DNA of 45,543 nt from Methanoculleus methanifontis (GTDB lineage Archaea > Halobacteriota > Methanomicrobia > Methanomicrobiales > Methanoculleaceae): the NCBI RefSeq assembly GCF_030464365.1, contig NZ_VCYI01000019.1, positions 1-45,543 of the forward strand, given 5' to 3'. The notes under the pieces were generated by a model. It was not told the DNA's origin and did not search any database. It saw nothing but the letters and a program-made list of their open reading frames with translations. Below are positions 8,584 to 17,759 of this stretch, one piece after another (within the stretch, counting starts at the first letter, position 1; each line of letters starts with the position of its first letter). Position numbers and translations under genes: made by a program.

Positions 8584-9712
8584 ACATATAAATCCGTTCG
8601 ATATCTTCGCAGGTGAAGTTACGCGGGTTGGTTACCATGCAGGGATCGTTGTACGCCGCTTCGGCAAGGGCGGGAATCGCATCCTCCCGGACGCCGACTG
8701 CAGCGAGGGTCTCGGTGACCCCGAGCGCCCTCCGAAACGCCGCCACCTTCTCCGCCGGGGTCGCCCCTCCTCTTCCGATGATCGCACCAATCCGGTTGTA
8801 CCGCTCGGGTTCAGCCTCGTAGTTGGCCGCCATCACGTGCTCAAGGAGCAGCGCGTTGCACCGCCCGTGCACAAGGTCGTAGGCGCCCCCGAGGCTGTGC
8901 GCCATCGCGTGCGCGGCCCCGACGCTTGCGTTCGAGAACGCAAGTCCGGCATGAAGGCTGGCAAGGAGGGTCGAGAAGCGCAGGTTCAGGTTGTCGGGCT
9001 CCTCCAGAACCGCAGGCAGTGTGCTCGTGATGAGCCGTATCGCCTCGAGGGCATGCACGTCGGTCATCGGGGAACTGGCGTTCGAGACGTAGGTCTCGAC
9101 CGCGTGGCTGAGGGTATCTATGCCGGAATCCACGGTCAGGTCCCGGGACATCGTCGTCAGCGGTTCGGGATCGAGCAGGGAGATGTCGGGGACCACCGCT
9201 TTCGAGACGATGCCAATCTTCCGCTTTCTCTCTTCGTCCGTGATGATGGCGAACTGGGAGACGTCGGCAGAACTCCCGGCGGTCGTTGGGATGCAGATAA
9301 GCGGCGGCGCCGGCACCGGCACCCGGTCGACGCCCTCGAACGTGCGGATGTCCCGCATGTTTGAGCTTGCTATCCCGATCCCCTTGGCGCAGTCCATCGG
9401 GCTGCCGCCGCCGACGGCGACGATGCCGTTGCACTCCTCAGCGAGGTATGTCTCCATACCTGCCATCACCTGCCGGGAGCGGGGATTTACGGAGATGGAG
9501 TCGAAGACGGTGAACGACACCCCTGCTTCGACCAGGCTCTCCCCGACGGCCCCGGCCCAGCCTGCGGCCCGGACTCCCGGATCGGTGACGAGGAGCACCT
9601 GTTTCATCCCGAAGTTGCGGGCATACCGTCCTGCAAGCTGCAGTGCCCCGTGTCCGCAGATAAATTCAGGAACTACGAACTTTCTTAAGTCGAGCTGGCT
9701 TCTCTGGATCAT
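8573..9712 (-). CDS. Iron-containing alcohol dehydrogenase
   Basis: A 379-aa group III (iron-activated) alcohol dehydrogenase, interconverting alcohols and aldehydes/ketones with NAD(P). The nucleotide-binding GGGSPMD is at 101-107. Metal ligands by family spacing are Asp199, His203 (DTLSHAVE), His268 and His282 (AAHAMAHSLGG, LVHGRCN). The substrate cannot be told from sequence. The stop overlaps the PAS gene start. A minus-strand TATA-like AGATATATATGG near 9795-9806 would give a leader of about 60 bases. Two near-identical 11-base repeats, one covering the start codon, lie at 9708 and 9732. Confidence 0.9.
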   Translation of the reverse strand: MIQRSQLDLRKFVVPEFICGHGALQLAGRYARNFGMKQVLLVTDPGVRAAGWAGAVGESLVEAGVSFTVFDSISVNPRSRQVMAGMETYLAEECNGIVAVGGGSPMDCAKGIGIASSNMRDIRTFEGVDRVPVPAPPLICIPTTAGSSADVSQFAIITDEERKRKIGIVSKAVVPDISLLDPEPLTTMSRDLTVDSGIDTLSHAVETYVSNASSPMTDVHALEAIRLITSTLPAVLEEPDNLNLRFSTLLASLHAGLAFSNASVGAAHAMAHSLGGAYDLVHGRCNALLLEHVMAANYEAEPERYNRIGAIIGRGGATPAEKVAAFRRALGVTETLAAVGVREDAIPALAEAAYNDPCMVTNPRNFTCEDIERIYMYAF

Positions 9713-9948
9713 GACTCAATACAATCTCCCGATCATGATTCAGCCAGAGTATTCCGGCAATCAAAGAGACTTTTACTTATTGTTACAGAGTCGAATCCAT
9801 ATATATCTGGCGAATAGTCGCAATCGCGTTATATACGTTCTGTAATTGCTACCGCTAATCTTAGACCTTTAGTTGCATTCCGCACCAATTATGGGCATAT
9901 TGCGCGAAAATCTCTGCGTCGTCCCGACCGAAAAATGAATAAATGGTG

Positions 9949-11472
9949 TCACTCGACAGCCGCAAGACTGACCCCAAAACACTCCATGCAGAGGAGATCC
10001 AGGTCGTCCTCTGCCGTATCGCAGACAATTGCCGGGTACTGCCGGACGATCCTGAAAACGGCGGCATCGCCGGGGATGGTCGGGTCCATCGGGGTGTCGA
10101 CATTCTTCTGGATGACAAGGCGTGCCGGGTCGAGGTTCGCGGCGTAGTAGTCCTTGAACGCCGACCGGTCCTCCTCGGGGATGGCGACCCAGTCGGCAAT
10201 ATCGGCCGCCGTCACGTCGTTTGGAACCCAACCGTAGCCGGGCAGGTAGTATTCCGCCCAGAAGTGGGCGCCGGGCGTCTCGGAAAGAAGCATCTGGTAG
10301 CCGCCGATGGCGCGGGCGGGGATGCCGAGCGACCGGCAGAGCGCAGCAAAGAGCATGCTCTGGGTGCCGCAGTCGCCGTGGCCGGTCTCGAACATGTAGG
10401 TCGACTCGGCGACCTTCGGCTCGCGGGTGTCGAGCGAGTAGTGCGGGACGTGGCTGTAGGGATAGGTCTCGATGATGTGGTGGTAGATCATCTGCGCCTG
10501 CAGGTGCGGGTTCGTCTCGTTCGCGACTATCTCCCGCGCTTTCTCCCGGATCGCGTCCGTAACCTCGATGTTCCTCTCCGATGCCGTGTAGAGCAGGTAC
10601 CCGGGATCGCTCGTGTCGTACTCCCCGACCATTGCCGGGTCGATGTCGTCGAAAACCTGCTCGTAGGAGGTGAATGCGATATCCGCCGAAAGGACGAGGT
10701 TCCCGTTGACCGCCCCGGCCGGGATCTCGTAGTAGACGTAGCCGATAGAGCCGGTGGTGACCGGGCCGGCGACGATGAAGTCGGGGCACGAGAGGTTCGT
10801 GACGGTGACGTTCCTCTGCGCGTCTGTATCGACCGGGAGCGGGAACCAGATCTTTAAGACACCCGCCGAGGGGAGCGCTTCGAACGGGATATCGAGCCGT
10901 TCGACCCCTGCATAGCGCACCGGGTTCACGTACGGGCCGTGCTCCGAACGGTTCTCAGACAGGGCGTATCGGGCGATGTAGTCGAAGTCGAGATGCCTCT
11001 CGTTTTGCTTTTGCATCTCGCCCGGGTGCGCGTAGAGGTAGTTGCCGGCAACGTCGTAGAAGTAGAGCGTCTCGTTCTCCGAGACAAGTTTCTGGGCGCG
11101 GTTCTCCAGCCAATCGGTTATCGCGGCATCGGTGATCCCGGGAACCTTCTCCCGCAGCGCTGCCTCTGCGGCCGCAGCGTCGAGCGGATACTCTATATAC
11201 GTCCTGTTCGCCCGGAAGATCGCATCCCGTGCGGCCTTTGCCTCGTCCGGGTCGCCGGCGTCTGTGTAGAGGGCACAGGCCTCCGCGAAGCGTTCTTCGG
11301 CAACGCGATAGTTGGCGGCTCCATATTCGGCGAGCCCCCGGGCGTAGGCCTCGTCGGCCGGCGAAGGAGCGGCGGAACCGGCCTTTTCCTCCGTTGCGGC
11401 AGTGCATCCTGCCGCAAAGATGAGAAGAAGGGCGAATACAGCCGCAGAAATGGTGATCGCAGTGGATCTCAT
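9949..11472 (-). CDS. Exported transglutaminase-like lipoprotein
   Basis: A 507-aa protein with a signal peptide ending in a lipobox (LIFAAGC, Cys23), so probably lipid-anchored outside the membrane. Residues 35-90 form a short helical (TPR-like) segment. The C-terminal half is a transglutaminase/protease-like domain with the full triad: Cys367 (GHGDCGTQS), His402 (GAHFWAEYY) and Asp418 (VPNDVT). Archaeal members of this fold probably act as peptidases or transpeptidases at the surface; the substrate is unknown. An A/T-rich stretch at 11495-11510 is the likely promoter. Confidence 0.85.
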   Translation of the reverse strand: MRSTAITISAAVFALLLIFAAGCTAATEEKAGSAAPSPADEAYARGLAEYGAANYRVAEERFAEACALYTDAGDPDEAKAARDAIFRANRTYIEYPLDAAAAEAALREKVPGITDAAITDWLENRAQKLVSENETLYFYDVAGNYLYAHPGEMQKQNERHLDFDYIARYALSENRSEHGPYVNPVRYAGVERLDIPFEALPSAGVLKIWFPLPVDTDAQRNVTVTNLSCPDFIVAGPVTTGSIGYVYYEIPAGAVNGNLVLSADIAFTSYEQVFDDIDPAMVGEYDTSDPGYLLYTASERNIEVTDAIREKAREIVANETNPHLQAQMIYHHIIETYPYSHVPHYSLDTREPKVAESTYMFETGHGDCGTQSMLFAALCRSLGIPARAIGGYQMLLSETPGAHFWAEYYLPGYGWVPNDVTAADIADWVAIPEEDRSAFKDYYAANLDPARLVIQKNVDTPMDPTIPGDAAVFRIVRQYPAIVCDTAEDDLDLLCMECFGVSLAAVE

Positions 11473-11613
11473 AGTAAAGAGAACATGCGGATTGTAGAAA
11501 AATTTTTTCTTTTTCGAACCTTTTTCCCGGGATTTTCGCCGATTTTAGGGATCTAAACGGCCCCCCTCGAAAAAACCGGAAGTCAGGCCGGAAGGATGGC
11601 CGTTGCAGCCATT

Positions 11614-13439
11614 CTACATCGGTGGCTGCGCCTCCGGGATGGCCGGAGTCTCCGGCTCCTCCTGCGCCGCCTTTTTTAGCGTGAACCGGAACGCCGCCCC
11701 CTCCTCCGTGGCGCCCGGCACACGGTCTTCCACCCGGATGCTCCCCCCGTAGCGGGTAACAAGCATCCGCACGATGTACAGCCCGAGACCCTTGCCGCTC
11801 TTCGAACTCACCCCCTTTCGGAACCGCGAGAAGAGGGTGGGCTTTACGTCGTCGGGTATGCCGGGCCCCGTGTCCTCGACCGAGACCAGCACCTCGCCGT
11901 CCATGTCCTCGACCCGGATCGCGACCGTGACATCGGGTCCCCCGAACTTGATGCTGTTGCCGACGAGGTTCGTGAAGACCTCGGGGAGGAGGTCGTCGGC
12001 GAGGACCGTGACCGGCTTCCCGTCATACCGGATATCGGTCTCGCGGTGCTGCCGGATCTCGGCCCGGATCACCGCGTCGAGATCGACGGGCCTCAAGGGC
12101 GGGGTCAGCGAGCGGAGACGCCGGATCGTCGAGACGTTCTGGATGATCTCGATGCTCTGGCTGACGGCCGACCGGACCTTCTGTATCATCTCCCGGTTCG
12201 TGCCTTCCAGGTCTTCGGCGAGGATTTCGCTGTATCCGAGCGCTATAGCGTTGGCATTGTTGATGTCGTGAACCATGATGTCGAGATACAGGTTCGCCAC
12301 CTCGTTCGCCGCGAGGAGGGCCTCTTCAGTCTCTTTGCGGTCGGTGATGTCCGTGAACGTGACCACCGCCATAAAGGGGCTGCCGCCCGCGCCGCGAACG
12401 AGGGTGCCGCCGTAGTTGAATACACGCTGCCGGTCGGTTCCGATGCGCCGGGTGCGCACCTCTACATCCCGGATCTGCTCTCCGCGCAGAACGCGGGAGA
12501 GCGGCCACTTTTCCACCGGGAGGACGGTGCCGTCCACCGTTGTGAACTCGAAGAGATTACCAAACTCGCTCACGCTCCCGGGAGCGTCCTTTAGACCGAA
12601 CAGCCCGAAGAATTCTCTTGCGGCACGGTTCCACTGAAGCGGGTTGCCGTCGAGGTCAAAGACGCCCAGCCCTTCGTTCAGGTTCTCGACGATCGTGCGA
12701 AGCTGGGCCTCGCGGTTCTGGAGCGCCTCCTGTGCCCGGATCCGCTCGGTGATATCCTTCCCCGACCCGAGAACCCCGGTGATACGGCCGCCGGCGTCCC
12801 GCAGGACGGCCTCTTTCCAGATGAGGGTGCGCTCGTCGCCGTCTTTCGTCACGATGACGATCTCGTCCGTTGGCGATGCGGTAGCGGCGCCGGAGATCAT
12901 ACGGGCGAATGCCTGCCGGGCATCCTCCCGGTTGCGCTCCGGGATGGCCACGTCGAACCAGTTCTTCCCGAGCAGTTCGTCCTCCCGGTATCCCAGGAGC
13001 TCGCAGCCGCGGCGGTTGACGAGGCCGATGGTCTGGTCCGCGTTGATCACGACCAGCAGGACGGCGGCCACGTCCAGGTAGCCCTGCGCCCGGTCACGCT
13101 CCCGCTCGGTGTCCTTCTGCTGCCTCTTCAGCTGCTCGGAGAGCCAGGCGATGACGATCGCGACCACGACGAACATCACCGCACGCCCGTAGTCATTGAC
13201 GGTTCCGACGTCGATCCTGAGGAGGAAGTGGCTGATCAGGACCAGACCGCCGAGGAAGAAGGCCACGCTGATGCCCCTTCTCCCCCACCAGAGGGCGGCG
13301 AGGTGATGGGTATGTAGAAGAAATGGGAGAAGACCGCTCCTACCGAGAGGATTGCATGAAAGTAGTAGGTCAGGACGATCGATATCCCGAGCAGGATGCC
13401 GACGATGAATATGCGGATGGTCTCGGGCAGTGGTGCCAT
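11614..13439 (-). pseudogene. Membrane PAS sensor histidine kinase, one frameshift
   Basis: Read across one missing base this is a kinase of about 608 aa: an N-terminal membrane block (IRIFIVGILLGISIVLTYYF, then HFFYIPI...LAALWWGRRG...GGLVLISHFLL), two PAS domains, an H-box helix (LYLDIMVHDINNANA) and a complete HATPase (NSIKFGG, VEDTGPGIPDD, GKGLGLYIV). Start ATG 13439 has GGGAGG 10 bases upstream. Near 13302 the frame jumps: FYIPIT is followed in the wrong frame, and restoring one C (ATCACCTCG to ATCACCCTCG) rejoins LAALWW. Either a real frameshift or an indel error. Downstream of it 550 codons remain open. Confidence 0.8.
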
Positions 13440-13755
13440 AGAAGGACGCCTCCCGTGCAGATCCAATTTTTTATCTAACTTGCAATAAAAGCCACCGAAT
13501 ATATTCTGGGCTGTGGTTTCCTGGGATGCTTTTCAGTTTTCGGATATCTGCTCGTTGCCTTTGGGCTCCTGGGACCTGCCGTCAGGCTCAATCATGAGGA
13601 TGCCGGGAGATCGTGCAGGGGCGCGTTCCTGCTGGGAGCCGCGAAAACTGTGTGTTTAGAACGAAGATTCCGGATATCTCCTGAAAATCACGTTCGATCT
13701 CGTATTTCTTCCGTTATAATAGAGAAAGATATATCCCTCAGAAGAGAATTTACTA
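13440..13755. other. 316-base intergenic region
   Basis: No gene is supported. The 3' end holds the promoter of the surface protein gene. A plus-strand stretch near 13530-13580 translates to a hydrophobic run (FSVFGYLLVAFGLLGPAVRL) without a usable start, perhaps a remnant of a membrane protein, but this is weak. Confidence 0.3.
13728..13735 (+). promoter_or_regulatory. TATA box for the surface repeat protein
   Basis: GATATATC is centred about 25 bases ahead of the ATG at 13756, consistent with a leaderless mRNA. It favours this ATG over the in-frame ATG 18 bases later. Confidence 0.5.
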
Positions 13756-14451
13756 ATGAAAGCGGAGGCTTTTATGCAAAACGCTGTACGCAACCTTCTG
13801 GTCTTTTCTCTCATCGCCTGCTTCCTTCTTGTCCTTCCTTCGAGTGCTCAGCCGCCCGTAGGCGGGGACAACGGATGGTATGCGGTCAACTGTAATGTGA
13901 ATGGAGCCGACGTCTACTTCGACGACGAATTCAAGGGCACGATCGAGGACAGCGTGCTCTACGTCCCGGTCTACACCACTGGTGCACCCTACCAGACGTT
14001 CCGTGTGGAAAAGGACGGGTACGCAACCCACTACGGGGACGTAACCTCGGTTCCGGGCAAGGGAGAGGTCTTCGACCTCTACGCGACCCTGAACCCCGCC
14101 GCGCCTCCCGCCCCGATCGGAGGCGACGTCGGCTGGTACACTGTCCACGCCAACGTTGACGGGGCAACCGTCCAGTTCGACAACGAGGTCAAGGGCACCA
14201 CCAGCCAGGGTGTCCTCACCGTGCAGGTCTACGTGACCGGGACACCCTACCAGACCTACACCGTGACCAAAGAGGGCTACCTGCCCTACACGGCGGCCAT
14301 CAACCAATATCCCGCCGCAGGGGAGACCGTCGACCTCCACGCGGACCTGAGCACCGCGCCCCCCACGCAGCAGGCGCCCCTCTCGCCGGCCCTTGCCGGC
14401 GCCGCCCTGCTGATCGCCGGGCTGGTGCTGGTTGCGGGGAGAAAGAACTAA
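13756..14451 (+). CDS. Surface-anchored protein with two tandem repeats
   Basis: A 231-aa exported protein. Residues 1-31 are a signal peptide ending PSSAQ. Two homologous repeats of about 75-80 residues follow (GGDNGWYAVNCNVNGADVYF and GGDVGWYTVHANVDGATVQF), each with a G.PYQT.xVxKxGY segment like PEGA-type beta domains. A Pro/Thr/Ala linker leads to a C-terminal membrane helix (ALAGAALLIAGLVLVAG) and a basic tail RKN, so it is probably cell-surface anchored. No clear archaeosortase motif is seen. Role unknown, perhaps envelope or adhesion. Confidence 0.82.
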   Translation: MKAEAFMQNAVRNLLVFSLIACFLLVLPSSAQPPVGGDNGWYAVNCNVNGADVYFDDEFKGTIEDSVLYVPVYTTGAPYQTFRVEKDGYATHYGDVTSVPGKGEVFDLYATLNPAAPPAPIGGDVGWYTVHANVDGATVQFDNEVKGTTSQGVLTVQVYVTGTPYQTYTVTKEGYLPYTAAINQYPAAGETVDLHADLSTAPPTQQAPLSPALAGAALLIAGLVLVAGRKN

Positions 14452-14457
14452 CCCTCA

Positions 14458-14503
14458 CTCTTTTTTCGTAACTTCTGCCCGGCGGACACTTGTAAAAAAG
14501 GTG
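14458..14503. terminator. Bidirectional oligo-T terminator region
   Basis: Between two convergent genes, the plus strand has a T6 run at about 14460-14466 and the minus strand has a T6 run (A6 at about 14494-14499 on plus). Each run suits termination of the gene on its own strand. Confidence 0.5.
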
Positions 14504-14512
14504 GAGCCGCCG

Positions 14513-16096
14513 TCAGGCCGCCCCGGCCGACTCCTCCGTATCCGCAGTCACCTCGTGGCGGTCGAGCGCCCACCCGACCAGCAGCGCGGCCGCCGAGAGG
14601 GGGAGGGCGATGACGAGCGGGTCCACGTCCTGCCACGGGGCGGAGAGGACCGCCGGCACGCCGAAGAGGAGGTTGGAGAGCCCGAGCGCCGCCGACTCCT
14701 TGACGTGCACGAAGGCCGTCCACGCGAACCAGGCCGCCGTTCCGGTGGCGAGACTCATCTTCGCCGCCCGGAGCGACGGCCTGCTGCTGTACATGGCGTG
14801 GGCGTAGGTCGGCAGGAACGCCGATGCACAGAGGCCCATGAACATCGCCGTTGCCCGGGCGATGATGCTGCCGGGCATGATGAAGGCGAGAACGATGCTC
14901 ACGACGATCATGGTGACGGTCGCCAGCCGGATCGGCCGCATCGTCGCCTTCTCCGTTCCGGTGCGCCGCATGACGTCGAACCCGAGCGACGTTCCCATCG
15001 TATGAAAGAGGGAACTGAGCGTGGACATCGCCGCGGCAAGGAGGGCCAGCATGAAGACGACGACGAAGAGGTCCGGCATCGACGCGTTGATGAAGTTCGG
15101 GATGATCGTGTCGACGTTGCCGTTGGTGGCCGCCGCGAGCGCGGTCACGCCTTCCGTCTGGTAGAAGTAGACGTTCGTGAGCGCCCCGGCCGTGAAGGCG
15201 ACCCCGGTCATCATCAGGATGAACGGCCCGCCGACGAGAACCGCACGGTTCAGCGCCCGGCTGTCTTTGACGGTCATGAACCGGACGACCAGCTGGGGCT
15301 GCGCCAGCACCCCGATGCCGACCCCGAGAACGAGTGTCGTCACCAGCGTGAGCCAGATGGACGACCCGAACGCCGGCATGGACGCCCACCCGGTCATCCC
15401 CCCGGCGGCGAGCGCCTCCGGGACGAGGTCCGACATCCCGGCAAGGACGGTATGCGCCTCGACGACGCCCCCGAGCCGGATGTAGGTGAGCACGAGGAGG
15501 ACGGTCATCCCGACGAGCATGATCCCGCCCTGCAGTGCGTCGGTGTACATGACGGCGATGAGTCCGCCGATAATCACGTAGAGGGCGACGATCGCGGCGA
15601 AAGCGAGGAGCGCAGTGGTGTAGGGGATCTGCAGCGTGCTCGTGATGAACTGGGCGCCGCCGATCAGGATCGCCGCCGTGTACAGCGGCATGCCGAGGAC
15701 GATGACGAGTCCTGCGGCATACTGCATGAACGGCGACCCGTAGCACTTCCCCATCAGGTCGGGGAAGGTCACGGCGCGGAGTTTGTGCCCGATCTGGCGG
15801 GTCCGTTTTCCGAAGAAGACGAACGCGATGAAGATTCCGAGCCCGATATTGAGGACGGTCAGCCAGATCATCCCCATGCCGAGCTGCGCCGCAACCCCGC
15901 CGAACCCGACGATGGCGGAGGTGCTGATGAAGGTCGCGCCGTAGGAGAGGGCGAGAACCACGGGATGGATCTTCCTCCCGGCGACCATGTAGTCGTCGCT
16001 CTCTTTTGTCCGGCGGTAGCCGAGGTAGCCGAGACCGATGATGATGACAAGATATACCAGTGTCATTGCGACGAATAGCCGCGTATCAACTGCCAT
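14513..16096 (-). CDS. Sodium/solute symporter (SSS family)
   Basis: A 527-aa polytopic membrane transporter with about 12-13 helices. The LYGYRR-like start (GYLGYRRTKESDDYMVAGRK) and GATFISTSAIVGFGGVAAQLG are hallmarks of the SSS/PanF-PutP family, which import organic solutes with Na+. The solute is not evident. Helix 5-6 GGLIAVMYTDALQGGIMLVG is also family-typical. The start overlaps the stop of the 42-aa gene upstream by 11 bases, so the two are co-translated. Confidence 0.9.
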   Translation of the reverse strand: MAVDTRLFVAMTLVYLVIIIGLGYLGYRRTKESDDYMVAGRKIHPVVLALSYGATFISTSAIVGFGGVAAQLGMGMIWLTVLNIGLGIFIAFVFFGKRTRQIGHKLRAVTFPDLMGKCYGSPFMQYAAGLVIVLGMPLYTAAILIGGAQFITSTLQIPYTTALLAFAAIVALYVIIGGLIAVMYTDALQGGIMLVGMTVLLVLTYIRLGGVVEAHTVLAGMSDLVPEALAAGGMTGWASMPAFGSSIWLTLVTTLVLGVGIGVLAQPQLVVRFMTVKDSRALNRAVLVGGPFILMMTGVAFTAGALTNVYFYQTEGVTALAAATNGNVDTIIPNFINASMPDLFVVVFMLALLAAAMSTLSSLFHTMGTSLGFDVMRRTGTEKATMRPIRLATVTMIVVSIVLAFIMPGSIIARATAMFMGLCASAFLPTYAHAMYSSRPSLRAAKMSLATGTAAWFAWTAFVHVKESAALGLSNLLFGVPAVLSAPWQDVDPLVIALPLSAAALLVGWALDRHEVTADTEESAGAA

Positions 16097-16214
16097 CCCG
16101 TTGCTCCTCCACGCCGTTGTTCCAGTTCAAGAGGCCGTACACTAAGCATGCGAGCGTGAACGCGAGCGCAAGCAGATACCCAACCCAGATCGCGGGATCA
16201 GTAATGCCGAACAT
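16086..16214 (-). CDS. Symporter small accessory membrane protein, 42 aa
   Basis: A 42-codon gene: MFGITDPAIWVGYLLALAFT followed by LACLVYGLLNWNNGV and EEQRDGS. It has one membrane helix and a short charged tail, beginning with the F-G-I-x-D-P-x-I-W pattern seen in small proteins encoded ahead of SSS symporters in methanogens. AGGTGG lies 7 bases before the ATG. Its TGA lies inside the start of the symporter gene (11-base overlap). It probably binds or stabilises the transporter; this is inferred from the arrangement. Confidence 0.82.
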   Translation of the reverse strand: MFGITDPAIWVGYLLALAFTLACLVYGLLNWNNGVEEQRDGS

Positions 16215-16613
16215 AACAAACCACCTGGCGGTAACGGAAAAACCGTTACGTTACACGGGAACTCAGCAGAAGGGCCGGTTCCCTATCTAAAGAAGAATGC
16301 GTTCTGCGCAAACGTGCACCGCACGTTCGGACAGGTCTGCACTGGCGTGCAACAGGACTCTACATGGTTGCCAATCATCGAGTACCTAAACACCTTCTCG
16401 ATCTATTGTATTTAAACCATCCGATTTTCTGGCACCTCAGGCGGAGGGAGATCGCACTACTGCCGGATTCCTCCCATTTACGTGCCCAGATACGCTACCG
16501 GCTGCAACAGCAGCGGCAGGTCCCGCTCGCGGCCATCCAGAACGGTGATATGCACGGACGGCGTACCGGATGTTGTTTCGGGGCGGGACGAAAGCCGTAA
16601 GGCGAGGTGAACC
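16215..16613. other. 399-base intergenic region between divergent genes
   Basis: On the minus side it carries the symporter leader with a stem-loop at 16231-16249 and a possible TATA (CTTTAGATAG near 16287-16296). On the plus side a TATA-like GTATTTAAACC lies near 16406-16416, about 200 bases before the next gene, implying a long leader. No gene is convincing; a short minus-strand frame near 16478 overlaps the next gene and looks like a shadow. Confidence 0.4.
16231..16249 (-). promoter_or_regulatory. Perfect hairpin in the symporter leader
   Basis: GTAACGG-AAAAA-CCGTTAC (7-base arms, 5-base loop) lies 17-35 bases upstream of the small accessory gene start, just before its AGGTGG ribosome-binding site. 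It may be an operator or an RNA hairpin that affects translation. Confidence 0.45.
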
Positions 16614-17573
16614 ATGGACGGCACTGCAGAGATCGTTTCGGCGGCACTGGGCCTCTCGTTCGAACTCCTGGTTCGGACGGTCCCGATCGTCGTCGCCGGC
16701 GTTTTGATCGCCGAAGTCCTGATTGCTCTGCGGGTCACCGACAAAATCGCGAGCGTCGCCTACCCGGTCACGACGTTCTCCCACCTCCCCCGGGAATGCG
16801 GGGCGAGTTTCCTCCTGGCGTTCGTCTCGCCGCAGGCGGCGGACGCGATGCTCGTCGACTACCACCACAGGGGGATGATCGGGAGACGCCAACTCGTCGT
16901 CGCGGCGCTCATCAACTCCTTCCCGTCCGTCGTGATGCACTGGCGCTACCTCATCCCGGTCTACGTGCCGCTGCTCGGGGCCTTCGGTCTGATCTACTTC
17001 ACGATTCTGATGGGTATCGGGTTTCTCAAGACCGGGATCGTCATGGCGGCCGGGAGGGTGCTGCTCCCGGAGGTTCCGGCGTCCGGGCCGCCGGAGAAAC
17101 CTTCCGGAGGGGCGCTGTCCGTCCGCGAAGCCCTGCGGGCCTCTCTCGGACCGACCGCGAAGACCCTCCGCCGCATCCTCGGGATCATGATCCCGACGAT
17201 CGTCATTGTGGCGTTTCTGATCGAGGCGGGCGTCTTCGACGCCGTCGCGGCGCACCTGGAGGGCGCGGGCCGGCTCTTCCCCATACCCCCCGAGGGGCTC
17301 GCCATCGTCGCCGCGAAGTTCGGGTCGTACGTCGCCGCGGCAAGCCTTGCGTCCGGGCTGCTTGCGGCGGGGGATATGACCGGCAGGGATATCGTCATCA
17401 CGCTGCTCGTGGCGAACCTGCTCACCAGCGTCGTCACCTACCTGCGATGGCTCGGGTCGTTCTACGCCGCGATCTTCGGGCCGAGGCTGGGTGCCGAGAT
17501 CATGATCCTCTCCGTCGTCCTCCAGGACGGCCTCCTGCTGGCGGCGATCTTCCTGCTGGCCTGGTTCTGGTGA
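16614..17573 (+). CDS. Nucleoside-recognition (gate) domain membrane protein
   Basis: A 319-aa membrane protein with about 8 helices. The segments PRECGASFLLAFVSPQAADAM and SFPSVVMHWRYLIPVY resemble archaeal gate-domain (nucleoside recognition) proteins, whose transported substrate is not known. A second gate-like half (FGSYVAAASLASGLLAAGDM, RDIVITLLVANLLTSVVTYL) suggests two repeats. GAGGTGA lies 5 bases before the ATG, a strong ribosome-binding site. Downstream, 186 bases separate it from the SRPBCC genes. Confidence 0.75.
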   Translation: MDGTAEIVSAALGLSFELLVRTVPIVVAGVLIAEVLIALRVTDKIASVAYPVTTFSHLPRECGASFLLAFVSPQAADAMLVDYHHRGMIGRRQLVVAALINSFPSVVMHWRYLIPVYVPLLGAFGLIYFTILMGIGFLKTGIVMAAGRVLLPEVPASGPPEKPSGGALSVREALRASLGPTAKTLRRILGIMIPTIVIVAFLIEAGVFDAVAAHLEGAGRLFPIPPEGLAIVAAKFGSYVAAASLASGLLAAGDMTGRDIVITLLVANLLTSVVTYLRWLGSFYAAIFGPRLGAEIMILSVVLQDGLLLAAIFLLAWFW

Positions 17574-17759
17574 GAGAAAGGAGGCACGTATCCGGACGGG
17601 AGCCTCTGCCCGCACCCGGGGCATACCGCGGAAGTGCCGCATCTCAGGAGGCATTTCCCGGTTTTGCCGCATTCGTGGTTGTCTTCACCGGCGTGCCCGT
17701 GACGGGAACATTTTTCATGAAGAACCGATGAAGCCCGGGAACCATCGGAGGGAGATACA

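Noticed and set aside
9120-9845. 241-codon plus-strand frame across the alcohol dehydrogenase 5' end
   Set aside because: Antisense to a confidently recognised enzyme, with no family-like segment.
14432-16078. Long plus-strand open frame opposite the symporter gene
   Set aside because: Its product is almost entirely Arg, Glu, Asp and His with no fold. It mirrors the GC-rich codons of the symporter, whose own protein is a clear membrane transporter.
16437-17672. Long minus-strand open frame opposite the gate-domain gene
   Set aside because: Low-complexity charged sequence, antisense to a protein with clear membrane helices and a strong ribosome-binding site.
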